Shown here: positions 39,925-51,817 of the stretch, one piece after another
Numbering within the stretch: the first letter of the stretch is position 1
Layout: each line of letters begins with the position of its first letter
Source of the DNA: Tubiluchus corallicola
Taxonomy: Eukaryota; Priapulida; Priapulimorpha; Priapulimorphida; Tubiluchidae
Assembly (NCBI GenBank): GCA_030141605.1
Contig: JAQGDQ010000320.1
Location: 1 to 62,000, forward strand
Direction of reading: 5' to 3'
Length of the DNA stretch: 62,000 nucleotides
The notes under the pieces: model-generated
What the model saw: the letters and a program-made list of their open reading frames with translations, nothing else
The model's database searches: none
What the model was told of the DNA's origin: nothing
Position numbers and translations under genes: made by a program

Positions 39925-41345
39925 ACTCTTTCTCTTTTTCCCTCTCTCCCTATTGCTCTCTCTTTCCCCTCTCTTTCGAGTTGCTAGTAGTCAGAATGAT
40001 ATTTGTACTTCTTTCATTAGAAAAATAGATAAAACTTCTTTACTACATTCGGTAATATATTTTAGTTATGTTTTTTTAGTTTTTTTACTTTATCCATCCT
40101 TTTACTTTGTGTACTACTAAGTAAGTTATTATAATTGTAGATATTTCATTAATTTATAATGTGTGTAATTTTCTGTCCTGAACGTATTTTTGTGTGTATG
40201 AACTTAGAGTTTGCAATAAAGACTCAAATCAAATCAAATTAAATCTCTATCTCTCCGCCCTCTTTCCACAGCAGTGAGAATAATAAAAAGCAGGACTGGC
40301 AGAACTGTGACAGGATAAAGTTGTAGGATTTTGTCTGCTTTTATTGATTATTGATTATGATTACTAATTCGATCGGAATTTTTATCTCTAGTTAACTAAA
40401 CCTCTTCTATTTAATGGTGATAATTCAATTCCATACTTTTCTGGTTATCGATTTGAAAGAACTAAAATTGGCTCCTAGTTGATTACTAATTTGTGTATTT
40501 TATACATTAGAAATATTTTGGATGTGGAAAGTATTTTTGAAATTGAGTATTGCTGAGTATTTGTATTTGCTAAGAGTTAGCTTACGTGACCGTCACTGCT
40601 GGTGCAGTAAGCAGAGGCTATGTAGAAGGTGGACCCATTATTGATCGTTGGTGTATATGTCTAATACATTTTTCATTGCACACGTTTTCAGCTTTGTGCA
40701 AAGCGTTTCGTGTGGTTACACTATGCAGTTGTTTTTGTTGCCATCGCCATCATTGTCATCACTATCGGTGCTAGCCATTACGGCATAGAGAGGTTATGGT
40801 AGTATGGTGTGTCCCATGGGGTGTGGTGGGTTGTGGATTGTCTCGTGCAGTGTAGTGGGTGTGGCGTGAGTGGTGTAGGTTGTCGTTATGAGTTTATGAG
40901 CAAACTTTGGTTGCAGGAAGTCAGAATGCCCCTTAAGTCTCAACAATTCTTTATTTTTCATGAGAAGGTTCGTTCCTCATTAGCTGTGCAGAGAGGCACA
41001 TCATTAAAACTACATATAAAGTGAACTAAAGGAATGCACCCGCGTCAGTAAAATCAAATATACGAAATTCATGATGAAGCGTTTTTAAAGAGTTGAATAA
41101 GAAAAAAACTAACGTTACTACTTAAGAAAAACAAAAATAACGTTACATTGACCAACAAGTCGAGAATTAGCTTGAGGTTGATAACCAAAAATACAGCTAT
41201 TTTCATTTTAAACATTTAGTCTAACCAACTACTTGTGGTGTAGGTCATAAAGAAAAGTATTAAAGTAAGAAAGAAACTATTAAAAGTATCTAATTGAAGG
41301 CAGTATCATTCCATTGTCGACCCTCAAAGAAGTTTGCGTATTGAA

Positions 41346-42290
41346 ACAAATTTATAAATATAAAACTAAATATACAAGGAGTATATAAACTTGCCAATCC
41401 CAGCAAAATAATTTTGCACAAAAAACTGCAATGACAACCCACACCACACACCACAGCACCCACACCATGCCATATCCACCACACACCACCCACACTACAT
41501 CACCTGCAACACATTACCCAATCACCAATGGTAATACTAACTCTTAGCAGATACGATAATAGAGCTAATATAATGGGAAAAATAGCCCTACCCCAAAAAT
41601 TGCAATAAAACGTTTTTTAATGTTTTCTTGCAGTGTTTGGTTCAGAAAATACCATGTCCAAATTAGGCTAAAATTAGAGCACTGCACAGGGCTTAATTAT
41701 GATGTCAAAAAATATGGCCACCATTTGACCACAATGAATGGGTACTACCAGAATGATTCAAAAGCATGAAACGTTGCATAGTGCAAGAATTCATTAAGGT
41801 TATCAGTTCTATTTTTGGCAATTTTCGCTTGGAAAACTGCTGATGCAAAGCCATTGTTCTGACGTCATCCATTATACTCTGCCTATAAAATTATAACTTT
41901 AATTCAGTAAAAGCTGCTGCTGCTGGCTTTGCATTAGGAAATAAATGAACACTGGGTAGAATATTCACGCATTGTTGATTATAAGTGTATTTATATGCAA
42001 AAGTTGTTGCAGGGCCTTTGCTGTTACTATTAATACTCTACTAAACTTTGACATTTACTCATTATGAGATAAACAATGCGTACTAAATTTTCACAAATTT
42101 TGATTATATGGCAACTGTAAACACGCATTAATAATCTGCTAACAGCTAGTTTATTACCATCATTTCAGCCTAGTTTTCTATACTGCCTTGATCGTCATGC
42201 CATGGAGCGTGGGCTACCAGGCATTCATCTTCCAAAAATATTTCGGTCCTAGACATGATCGATTTTTCTATGCTTAAATGTTGTTTCAAT
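41346..42290 (-). other. inverted segment of the array unit
   Basis: Reads as the reverse complement of the unit from attgaaacaacatttaagca to the TM2 region. TTGAAACA borders it on the left and TGTTTCAA on the right, so the breakpoint used or created a short inverted repeat. The unit sequence between TM2 and gagcagtttcttattttttc is missing, so inversion came with a deletion of roughly 140 bp. Confidence 0.92.
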
Positions 42291-42714
42291 AGAGCAGTTT
42301 CTTATTTTTTCATTCTGTTTTTTATTGGTAATTAAATTTCCTCTTACTTTAAATGTATATTTTTATTACTTTGTTGAATTTGAAGGATGGCTCACTAAGA
42401 AGGTCATTTTCCACCCGTATGCTAAATTTGTTATTTTCTTTACCTGTGATTGATTGTTTTGATATTACGGTTTTAAAGTATTTGCCTTACCTTACTTCGC
42501 CTTACCTTACTGACTTCCAAGACATTTAGAGCCAGGTCTATGCTAACTAAATTCTCTGTCAAGGGGCTCTTTGATGGGTGGACATCACTAATATCTACAA
42601 GATAATCATGTCTTTTCTGATCTTAAAACTGTGGTTGGGAGGGAGTGGGAGGGTCTCGAACGAGTGTCAACGTCATGGAAATATTTTATAGTTTGTTATA
42701 ATAACTTTTTTCAG

Positions 42715-42765
42715 ATCCAGAAGACGAATACGGGTACCAACATGGCGGAAACAGACGCAGATACA
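42715..42765 (+). CDS. exon c11
   Basis: 51 nt, splice sites intact, reading PEDEYGYQHGGNRRRY. Confidence 0.6.
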
Positions 42766-42853
42766 GTAAGTTATACTTTATAGCTGCTGCTGTCAACTAC
42801 GGGTGAAAGCAGTTCCTAGAAGAACCAAACCTATTTTATGAAAAGCTAACCCC

Positions 42854-42926
<73 letters not shown>

Positions 42927-43693
42927 TCTCACTCTTTCTCTTTTTCCCTCTCTCCCTATTGCTCTCTCTTTCCCCCCTCTCTCTCGAGTTGCTAGTAGTG
43001 AGAATGATATTTGTACTTCTTTCATTAGAAAAATAGATAAAACTTCTTTACTACATTCGGTAATATATTTTAGTTATTTTTTTTACTTTATCCATTCTTT
43101 TACTTTGTGTACTACTAAGTAAGTTATTATAATTGTAAATATTTCATTAATTTATAATGTGTGTAATTTTCTGTCCTGAACGTATTTTTGTGTGTATGAA
43201 CTTAGAGTTTGCAATAAAGACTCAAATCAAATCAAATTAAATCTCTCTTTCTCTCTCCGCCCTTTTTCCACAGCAATGAGAATAATAAAAAGCAGGACTG
43301 GCAGAACTGCGACAGGATAGAGTTGTAGGATTTTGTCTGCTTTTATGGATTGTTGATTATGATTACTAATTCGATCGGAATTTTTATCTCTAGTTAATTA
43401 AACCTCTTCTATTTAATGGTGATAATTCAATTCCATACTTTTCTGGTTATCGATTTGAAAGAACTAAAATTGGCTCCTAGTTGATTACTAATTTGTGTAT
43501 TTTATACATTAGAAATATTTTGGATGTGGAAAGTATTTTTGAAATTGAGTATTGCTGAGTATTTGTATTTGCTAAGAGTTAGCTTACATGACCGTCACTG
43601 CTGGTGCAGTAAGCAGAGGCTATGTAGAAGGTGAACCCATTATTGATCGTTGGTGTATGGGTCTAATACATTTTTCATTGCACACGTTTTCAG

Positions 43694-43795
43694 CTTTGTG
43701 CAAAGCGTTTCGTGTGGTTACACTATGCAGTTGTTTTTGTTGCCATCGCCATCATTGTCATCACTATCGGTGCTAGCCATGATGGCATAGAGAGG
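43694..43795 (+). CDS. TM1: candidate membrane-segment exon (representative copy)
   Basis: After the acceptor cacgttttcag the frame reads LCAKRFVWLHY, then the hydrophobic AVVFVAIAIIVITIG, then ASHDGIER: a basic flank, about 19 membrane residues, then a polar end, as in a type II anchor. Other copies start at 13412, 16382, 19315, 22315, 25275, 28235, 31269 (stop), 34350, 37404, 40692, 55625 and 58656. Comparing units 1-3 with unit 11 by eye, 7 of 12 changed codons are synonymous in this frame, hinting at past coding. It enters in phase 0, which does not fit the phase-1 end of exon c, so a linking exon is missing or the copies are decayed. The last unit's copy would fall in the assembly gap. 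Confidence 0.45.
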
Positions 43796-45225
43796 TTATG
43801 GTGGTATGGTGTGTCCCATGGGGTGTGGTGGGTTGTGGATTGTCTAGTGCAGTGTAGTGGGTGTGGCGTGAGTGGTGTACGTTGTCGTTATGAGTTTATG
43901 AGCAAACTTTGTTTGCAGGAAGTCAGAATGCCCCTTAAGTCTCAACAATTCTTTATTTTTCATGAGAAGGTTCGTTCCTCATTAGCTGTGCAGAGAGGCA
44001 CATCATTAAAACTACATATAAAGTGAACTAAAGGAATGCACCCGCGTCAGTAAAATCAAATATACGAAATTCATGAAGAAGCGGCATTAAAGAGTTGAAT
44101 AAGAAAAAAAATTAACCTTACTACTTAAGAAAAACAAAAATAACGTTACATTGACCAACAAGTCGAGAATTAGCTTGAGGTTGATAACCAAAAATACAGC
44201 TATTTTCATTTAAACATTTAGTCTAACCAACTACTTGTGGTGTAGGTCATAAAGAAAAGTATTAAAGTAAGAAAGAAACTATTAAAACTATCTAATTGAA
44301 GGCAGTATCATGACATTGTCGACCCTCAAAGAAGTTTGCGTATTGAAACAACATTTAACCATAGAAAAATCGATCATGTCTAGGACCGAAATATTTTTGG
44401 AAGATAAATGCCTGGTAGCCCACGCTCCATGGCATGACGATCAAGGCAGTATAAAAAACTATGCTGAAATGATGGTAATAAACTAGCTGTTAGCAGATTA
44501 TTAATGCGTGTTTACAGTTGCCATATAATCAAAATTTGTGAAAATTTAGTACGCATTGTTTATCTCATAATGAGTAAATGTCAAAGTTTAGTAGAGTATT
44601 AATAGTAACAGCAAAGGCCCTGCAAAAACTTTTGCATATAAATACACTTATAATCAACAATGCGTGAATATTCTACCCAGTGTTCATTTATTTCCTAATG
44701 GAAAGCCAGCAGCAGCAGCTTTTACTGAATTAAAGTTATAATTTTATAGGCAGAGTATAATCGATGACGTCAGAACAATGGCTTTGCATCAGCAGTTTTC
44801 CAAACGAAAATTGCCAAAAATAGAACTGATAACCTTAATGAATTCTTGCACTATGCAACGTTTCATGCTTTTGAATCATTCTGGTAGACTAAATACCCAT
44901 TCATTGTGGTCAAATGGTGGCCATCTTTTTTGACATCATAATTAAGCCCTGTGCAGTGCTCTAATTTTAGCCTAATTTGGACATGGTATTTTCTGAACCA
45001 AACACTGCCAGAAAACATTAAAAAACGTTTTATTGCAGTTTTTTGGGGTAGGGCTATTTTTCCCATTATATTAGCTCTATTATCGTATCTGCTAAGAGTT
45101 AGCATTACCATTGGTGATTGCGTAATGTGTTGCAGGTGATGTAGTGTGGGTGGTGTGTGGCGGATATGGCTTGGTGTGGGTGCTGTGGTGTGGTGTGGGC
45201 AGTTTGGTGTGGGTTGTCATTGCAG

Positions 45226-45309
45226 TTTTTTGTGCAAAATTATTTTGCTGGGATTGGTTAGTTTATATACTCCTTGTATATTTAGTTTTATATTTATATA
45301 ACTCATTGG
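45226..45309 (+). CDS. TM2: candidate membrane-segment exon (representative copy)
   Basis: After acceptor gtcattgcag, 84 nt to TTGG/GTATAG give a phase 1-1 frame, FCAKLFCWDWLVYILLVYL followed by VLYLYNSLG. It would join exon c to the collagen exon without frameshift. It starts like TM1 (Cys-Ala-Lys, aromatic, Trp), so the two may be old duplicates. Other copies: 14941, 17880 and 20816 (acceptor CG), 23820, 26780, 29747, 32783, 35744, 38937, 47086, 57142 and 60173. AT-rich DNA easily yields hydrophobic frames, so coding is uncertain. Confidence 0.35.
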
Positions 45310-45845
45310 GTATAGGAAACGATCATTAGACACTGGTGGGTTTCAGGTTTAATGTAGGAAGCATTATTAAATTTTAACATTAGTGTTTACTATTACTACA
45401 TAATCAAGCAATCCAAAACAGAAAGCAGTTTCTTATTTTTTCATTCTGTTTTTTTATTGGTAAATAAATTTCCTCTTACTTTAAATGTATATTTTTATTA
45501 CTTTGTTGAATTTGAAGGGTGGCTCACTAAGAAGGTCATTTTCCACCCTTACATTAAATTTGTTATTTTCTTTATCTCTGATGATTGTTTTGATTTTACG
45601 GTTTTAAAGTATTTACCTTACCTTACTTCGCCTTACCTTGTTGACATACAAAACATTTAGAGCCAGGTCTGTGCTAACTAAATTCTCTGTGAAGTGGCTC
45701 TTTGGTGGGTGGACATCACTAAAATCTGGAAGATAATCATGTCTGTTCTGATCTCAAAACTGGGGTTGAGAGGGAGGGGGAGGGTCTCGAACGAGTGTCA
45801 ACGTCATGGAAATATTTCATAATTTGTTATAATAACTTTTTTCAG

Positions 45846-45896
45846 ATTCAGAAGAAGAATACGGGCACCAACATGGCAGAAACAGACACGGATACA
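45846..45896 (+). CDS. exon c12
   Basis: 51 nt, splice sites intact, reading SEEEYGHQHGRNRHGY. Confidence 0.6.
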
Positions 45897-47699
45897 GTAA
45901 GTTATGCTTTATAGCTGCTGCTGTCAACTACAGGTGAAAGCAGCTCCTAGAAGAACCAAACCTATTTGATAAAATGCTACCCCCTCTCTTTCTCTTTCCC
46001 TCACTCTCTATCCCTCTCTCTTTCCCCCTCACTAACAAATCGAGAATTAGCTTGAAGTTGATAACCAAAAATCTAGCTATTTTCATTTTAAACATTTAGT
46101 CTAACCAACTACTTGTGGTGTACTGTCAGAAAGAAAAGTACTAAAGTAAGAAAGAAACTATTAAAAGCATCTAATTGAAGGCAGTATCATTCCATTGTCG
46201 AGCCTCAAAGAAGTTTGCGTATTGAAACAACATTTAACCATAGAAAAATTGATCATGTCTAGGACCGAAATATTTTTGGAAGATGAATGCCTGGTAGCCC
46301 ACGCTCCATGGCATGACGATCAAGGCAGTATAAAAAACTAGGCTGAAATGATGGTAATAAACTAGCTGTTAGCAGATTATAAATGCGTGTTTACAGTTGC
46401 CATATAATCAAAATTTGTGAAAATGTAGTACTCGTTGTTTATCTCATAATGAGTAAATGTCAAAGTTTAGTAGAGTATTAATAGTAACAGCAAAGCCCTG
46501 CAAAAACTTTTGCATATAAATACACTTATAATCAACAATGCGTGAATATTCTATCCAGTGTTCATTTATTTCCTAATGCAAAGCCAGCAGCAGCAGTTTT
46601 TACTGAATTAAAGTTATAATTTTATAGGCAGAGTATAATGGATGACGTCAGAACAATGGCTTTGCATCAGCAGTTTTCCAAGCGAAAATTGCCAAAAATA
46701 GAACTGATAACCTTAATGAATTCTTGCACTAGGCAACGTTTCATGCTTTTGAATCATTCTGGTAGTACCCATTCATTGTGGTCAAATGGTGGCCATCTTT
46801 TTTGACATCATAATTAAGCCCTGTGCAGTGCTCTAATTTTAGCCTAATTTGGACATGGTATTTTCTGAACCAAACACTGCAAGAAAACATTAAAAAACGT
46901 TTTATTGCAATTTTTTTGGGTAGGGCTATTTTTCCAATTATATTAGCTCTATTATCGTATCTGCTAAGAGTTAGTATTACCATTGGTGATTGGGTAATGT
47001 GTTGCAGGTGATGTAGTGTGGGTGGTGTGTGGTGGATATGGCATGGTGTGGGTGCTGTGGTGTGTGGTGTGGGTTGTCATTGCAGTTTTTTGTGCAAAAT
47101 TATTTTGCTGGGATTGGCAAGTTTATATACTCCTTGTATATTTAGTTTTATATTTATATAACTCGTTGGGTATAGGAAACGATCATTAGACACTGGTGGG
47201 TTTCAGGTTTTATTTAGGTAGCATTATTAAATTTTAACATTAGTTTTTATTATTACTACATAATTAAGCAATCCAAAACAGAAAGCAGTTTCTTATTTTT
47301 TAATTCTATTTTTTATTGGTAATTAAATTTCCTCTTACTTTAAATGTATATTTTTATTACTTTGTTGAATTTGAAGGGTGGCTCAGTAAGAAGGTCATTT
47401 TCCAGCCGTACGCTAAATTTGTTATTTTCTTTATCTGTGATTGATTGTTTTGATATTACGGTTTTAAAGTATTTACCTTACCTTACTTCGCCTTATCCTG
47501 CTGACTTCCAAAACATTTAGAGCCAGGTCTGTGCTAACTAAATTCTCTGTCAAGCGGCTCTTTGGTGGGTGGACATCACTAATATCTGCAAGATAATCAT
47601 GTCTTTTCTGATTTTAAAACTGTGGTTGGGAGGGAGGGTCTCGAACGAGTGTCAACGTCATGGAAATATTTTATAATTTGTTACAATAACTTTTTTCAG
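45846..47699 (+). repeat. array unit 12, shortened
   Basis: 1854 bp. About 1.2 kb between the CT tract and acaaatcgagaattagcttg (near 46031) is deleted, removing the LINE-like tail and TM1. TM2 is 47086-47169. Confidence 0.9.
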
Positions 47700-47750
47700 A
47701 TTCAGAAGACGGATACGGGTACCAACATGGCGGAAACAGACACGGATACA
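47700..47750 (+). CDS. exon c13
   Basis: 51 nt, splice sites intact, reading SEDGYGYQHGGNRHGY. Confidence 0.6.
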
Positions 47751-47839
47751 GTAAGTTATGCTTTATAGCTGCTGCTGTCAACTACGGGTGAAAGCAGTTC
47801 CTGGAAGAACCAAACCTATTTTATAAAAAGCTAACACCT

Positions 47840-47920
<81 letters not shown>

Positions 47921-48047
47921 TTTTAATTAATTTTTTTACAATTTTTTGAATTTCAAAAATGTTAATATTTATACATTACTAATAAAATTATCAGAATTAT
48001 TAATACTCATACATTATTAGTAAAAAAATTTTTTTCATACATTACAG

Positions 48048-48155
48048 AAGCAAACCCACATATCTCCGAAAAAATGAGAAAGACCATATTCACAATCCTT
48101 AATGAAATATTAGAGATTGAAGGTCCTTTACTACTGATGAGAGCTGATAGTAGTG
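48048..48155 (+). CDS. exon a', shorter copy of exon a
   Basis: 108 nt (36 codons, phase 1-1) between catacattacag and AGTG/GTGAGT. It reads EANPHISEKMRKTIFTIL followed by NEILEIEGPLLLMRADSSG, clearly homologous to the last third of exon a. The acidic Ser/Thr-rich first part of exon a is absent. The donor matches consensus better than that of exon a. It may be the first recognisable exon of a second, shorter gene copy nearer the collagen exon. Confidence 0.6.
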
Positions 48156-48458
48156 GTGAGTATTTAAAGTAGATTATATGTATGAAGAGCATTTTCTTGG
48201 GTTTATGTAAAGCTTGAAGGTAATTTGAAATGCTTCTATGTTTTTTAATATTCTTAAAGTCTGAGCTGCGTTTAAGGGGCAAAAAAAGGTAATAATTTTT
48301 TTGCCAAAGCAATTCTAGAGTTCCAGGCATTATGGCAAAAATATTTGCAGTCTACTTTTTTGTTTTTTTACTGAAGAGTTCTTATTAACGAAATAGTAAC
48401 ACTTTGATAAGGATGAAAGCACAAATTTCGAAATTTATATTCTGAACTTGACACACAG
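48156..48458 (+). other. intron between a' and b'
   Basis: Similar to the intron at 9020-9275. No other feature is seen. Confidence 0.5.
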
Positions 48459-48539
48459 GTATACCAAAAGGGGTTCCGGCACATATAGATTTTCATGAAG
48501 ATGATTTTGTGATTCTGAAAGCTGCATATAGCCATCTTT
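48459..48539 (+). CDS. exon b', copy of exon b
   Basis: 81 nt, phase 1-1, between gacacacag and CTTT/GTAAGT, reading GIPKGVPAHIDFHEDD followed by FVILKAAYSHL. Same length and splice sites as exon b, with about one-third of residues changed and no stop. Confidence 0.65.
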
Positions 48540-48595
48540 GTAAGTATACTAAAGCCAAGTTGAATTATTGTTGACAGTTTGGCCAGTTTGTGCCC

Positions 48596-49160
48596 ATGGA
48601 TGCGTAAGTCATGCCCGTAGGCGCATAAGCCATGCCCGCAGATGCGGAAGCTGTGCCCGTAGGTGCGGAAGCCGTGCCCATAGATGCGGAAGCTGCGATC
48701 GTAGGTGCGGAAGCTGCGCCCATAGGTGCGGAAGCCATGCCTGTAGATGTGTAAGTCGTGCAGATAGATGCATAAGCCGTGCCCATAGATGCATAAGCCG
48801 TGCCCGTAGATGCGTAAGCCGTGCCCATAAATCAGGTAGCCACTTCCGTAGGTGCAGAAGCTATGCCCATAGATGTGGAAGCTGCGCCCGTAGGTGCGGA
48901 AGCCGTGCCTGTAGATGTGTAAGCCGTGCCCATAAATCAGGAAGCCACATCCATAGGTGCGGAAGCTATGCCCATAGATGCATAAGCAGTGCCCATAGAT
49001 GCGTAAGCCTTGCCTGCAGATGCGTAAGCCATGCCTGTAGATGCGTAAGCCATGCCCATAGATATGTAAGCCGAGTCCGTAGATGCGGAAGCCGTGCCCG
49101 TAGATTGCGAAAGCCGTGACCGTAGATGCATTAGCCATGCTGCTAGATGCGAAAGCCGAG
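48596..49160. repeat. second, shorter 21-bp minisatellite
   Basis: About 27 units of the same 21-bp family as at 9409-11842, more degenerate and following exon b' at the same distance. Confidence 0.95.
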
Positions 49161-49456
49161 TAATCTAAAAAACAAGACTGAACAAATCAGAATCAACAAA
49201 AAAGCTGTATTAGCCAGCTGGCCACGCTCAAATCATAGAGACCTACCACCTAACTTAACTTAAAGTTTCTATCCTAGTCTGAACTGCAGAGACAAATTTA
49301 TTTAACCCCAGAAAGCTAAACAAAACTATGCTTGAAGATTTAGAATGGTTGCAAACAGAACTCATGGATCTTAACAAATAAGGCAAAAAAAATTTTCATT
49401 GATGAACTTCGATTGACTCCAAAATCAAAATTAATAACCTTAATGGACTCTAGCAC
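49157..49456. repeat. second copy of the minisatellite right flank
   Basis: Matches 11836-12132. At 49457 the sequence rejoins the array unit at a different point than in the first copy, so the two blocks have different right junctions. Confidence 0.85.
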
Positions 49457-50823
49457 TAGTCAGAATGCCCCTTAAGTCTCAACAATTCTTTATTTTTCAT
49501 CAGAAGGTTCGTTCCTCATTAGCTGTGCAGAGAGGCACATTATTAAAACTACATATAAAGTGAACTGAAGGAATGCACCCATCAGTAAAATAAAATATAC
49601 AAGATTCATGAAGAAGCGGTTTTAAAAAGTTGAATAAGAAAAAAATTAAAGCTACTAGTTAAGAAAAACAAAAACAACGTTACATTGACAAACAAATCGA
49701 AAATCAGCTTGATATTGATAACCAAAACTCTAGCTATTTTCATTTTAAACATTGAGTCTAACCAACTACTTGTGGTGTACTGTCAGAAAGAAGAGAATTA
49801 AAGTAAGAAAGAAACTATTCAAAGCATCTAATTGAAGGCAGTATCATTCCATTGTCGACCCTCAAAGAAGTTTGCGTATTGAAACAACATTTAACCATAG
49901 AAAAATCGATAATGTCTAGGACCGAAATATTTTTTGGAAAATGAATGCCTGGTAGCCGAGGCTCCATGGCATAATAATCAAGGAAGTATAAAAAACTAGG
50001 CTGAAATGATGGTAATAAGCTAGCTATTAGCAGATTATAAATACGTGTTTACAGTTGCCATACAATCAAAATTTGTGAAAATTTAGTACGCATTGTTTAT
50101 CTTATAATGAGTAAATGTCATAGTTTAGTATAGTATTAATAATACTAACAAAGGCACCGCAAAAACTTTTGCATATAAATACACTTATAGTCAACAATGT
50201 GCAAACATTCTACCCAGTGTTCATTTATTTCCTAATGCAAAGCCAGCAGCAGCAGCTTTTACTGAATTAAAGTTATAAGGTTATAGGCAGAGTATAATGG
50301 ATGACGTCAGAACAATGGCTTTGCGTCAGCAGTTTTCAAACTATTACTACTAGGTAACTCAGGTTTACTATTACTACATAATTAAGCAATCCAAAACAGA
50401 AAGCAGTTTCTTATTTTTTCATTCTGTTTTTTATTGGTAATTAGATTTCCTCTTACTTTAAATGTATATTTTTATTACTTTGTTGAATTTGAAGGATGGC
50501 TCACTAAGAAGGTCATTTTCTACCCGTACGCTAAATTTGTTATTTTCTTTATCTGTGATTGATTGTTTTGATATTACGGTGTTAAAGTATTTACCTTACC
50601 TTACTTCGCCTTACCTTACTGACTTCCAAAACATTTAGAGCCAGGTCTATGCTAACTAAATTCTCTGTCAAGTGGCTCTTTGATGGGTGGACATCACTAA
50701 TATCTGCAAGATTATCATGTCTTTTCTGATCTTAAAACTGTGGTTGGGAGGGAGGGGGAGGGTCTCGAACGAGTGTCAACGTCATGGAAATATTTTATAA
50801 TTTGTTATAATAACTTTTTTCAG

Positions 50824-50874
50824 ATTCAGAAGACGAATACGGGTACCAACATGGCGGAAACAGACACGGATACA
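50824..50874 (+). CDS. exon c14
   Basis: 51 nt, splice sites intact, same peptide as c8. It is the first exon c after exon b', so it would be the first c exon of a second gene copy. Confidence 0.62.
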
Positions 50875-51607
50875 GTAAGTTATACTTTATAGCTGCTGCT
50901 GTCAACTACGGGTGAAAGCAGTTCCTAGAAGAGCCAAACCTATTTTATAAAAAGCTAACGCTCGCCCTCTCTCTCTCCTATCCCTCTCTCTCTATCCTTC
51001 TCTCTTTTCCCCTCTCTCTCTCGAGTTGCTAGTAGTGAGAATGATAATTGCACTTCTTCCATTAGAAAAATAGATAAAACTTCTTTACTGCATTCGGTAA
51101 TGTATTTTAGTTATTTTTTTACTTTATTCATTCTTTTACTTTGTGTACTACTAAGTAAGTTATTATAATTGTAAATATTTATAATTTATAATGTGTGTAA
51201 TTTTGTGTCCTGAGCGTATTTTTGTGTGTATGAACTTAAAGTTTGCAATAAAGACTCAAATCAAATCAAATTAAATCTTGCTCTCCCCCTTTCCACAGCA
51301 GTGAGACTAATAAACAGCAGGACTGGCAGAACTGTGACAGGATAAAGTTGTAGCATTTTGTTTGCTTTTATTGATTATTGATCATGATTACTAATTTGAT
51401 CGGAATTTTTATCTCTAGTTAATTAAACCTCTTCTATTGAATGGTGATAATTCAATTCCATACTTTTCTGGTTATCGATTTAAAAGAACTAAAATTGGTT
51501 CCTAGTCGATTACTAATTTGTGCATTTTATACATTAGAAATATTCTGGATGTGGAAGGTATTTTTGAAATAGAGTATTGCTGAGTATTTGTATTTGCTAA
51601 GAGTTAG

Positions 51608-51610
<3 letters not shown>

Positions 51611-51654
<44 letters not shown>
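51611..51654. repeat. (TA)n tail of the LINE
   Basis: Alternating TA run at the LINE 3' end (left end on the plus strand). Confidence 0.9.
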
Positions 51655-51657
<3 letters not shown>

Positions 51658-51817
51658 TATTGACTGATTAAGAGATAGTCGAACATTTGGTTCTGTCCAT
51701 AGATCATTACAAAAAAAGGACTTTTGATCATATAACATGATCATTACTGTCAAAAAAAATAACTGAAGAATTATTTACACATTCTCACTACACACTTATT
51801 ATCGCCTAACATGATCA

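Larger units (their letters stand above)
42715..45845 (+). repeat. array unit 11
   Basis: 3131 bp, the cleanest complete unit. CT tract about 42856-42920, TM1 at 43694-43795, TM2 at 45226-45309. Confidence 0.92.
47700..50823 (+). repeat. array unit 13, carrying the second exon a-b block
   Basis: The unit is interrupted after its CT tract (about 47925) by the a'-b'-minisatellite block and resumes at about 49457 (cagaatgcccc). TM1 is lost in the replaced part, and TM2 is deleted near 50340. Confidence 0.9.
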
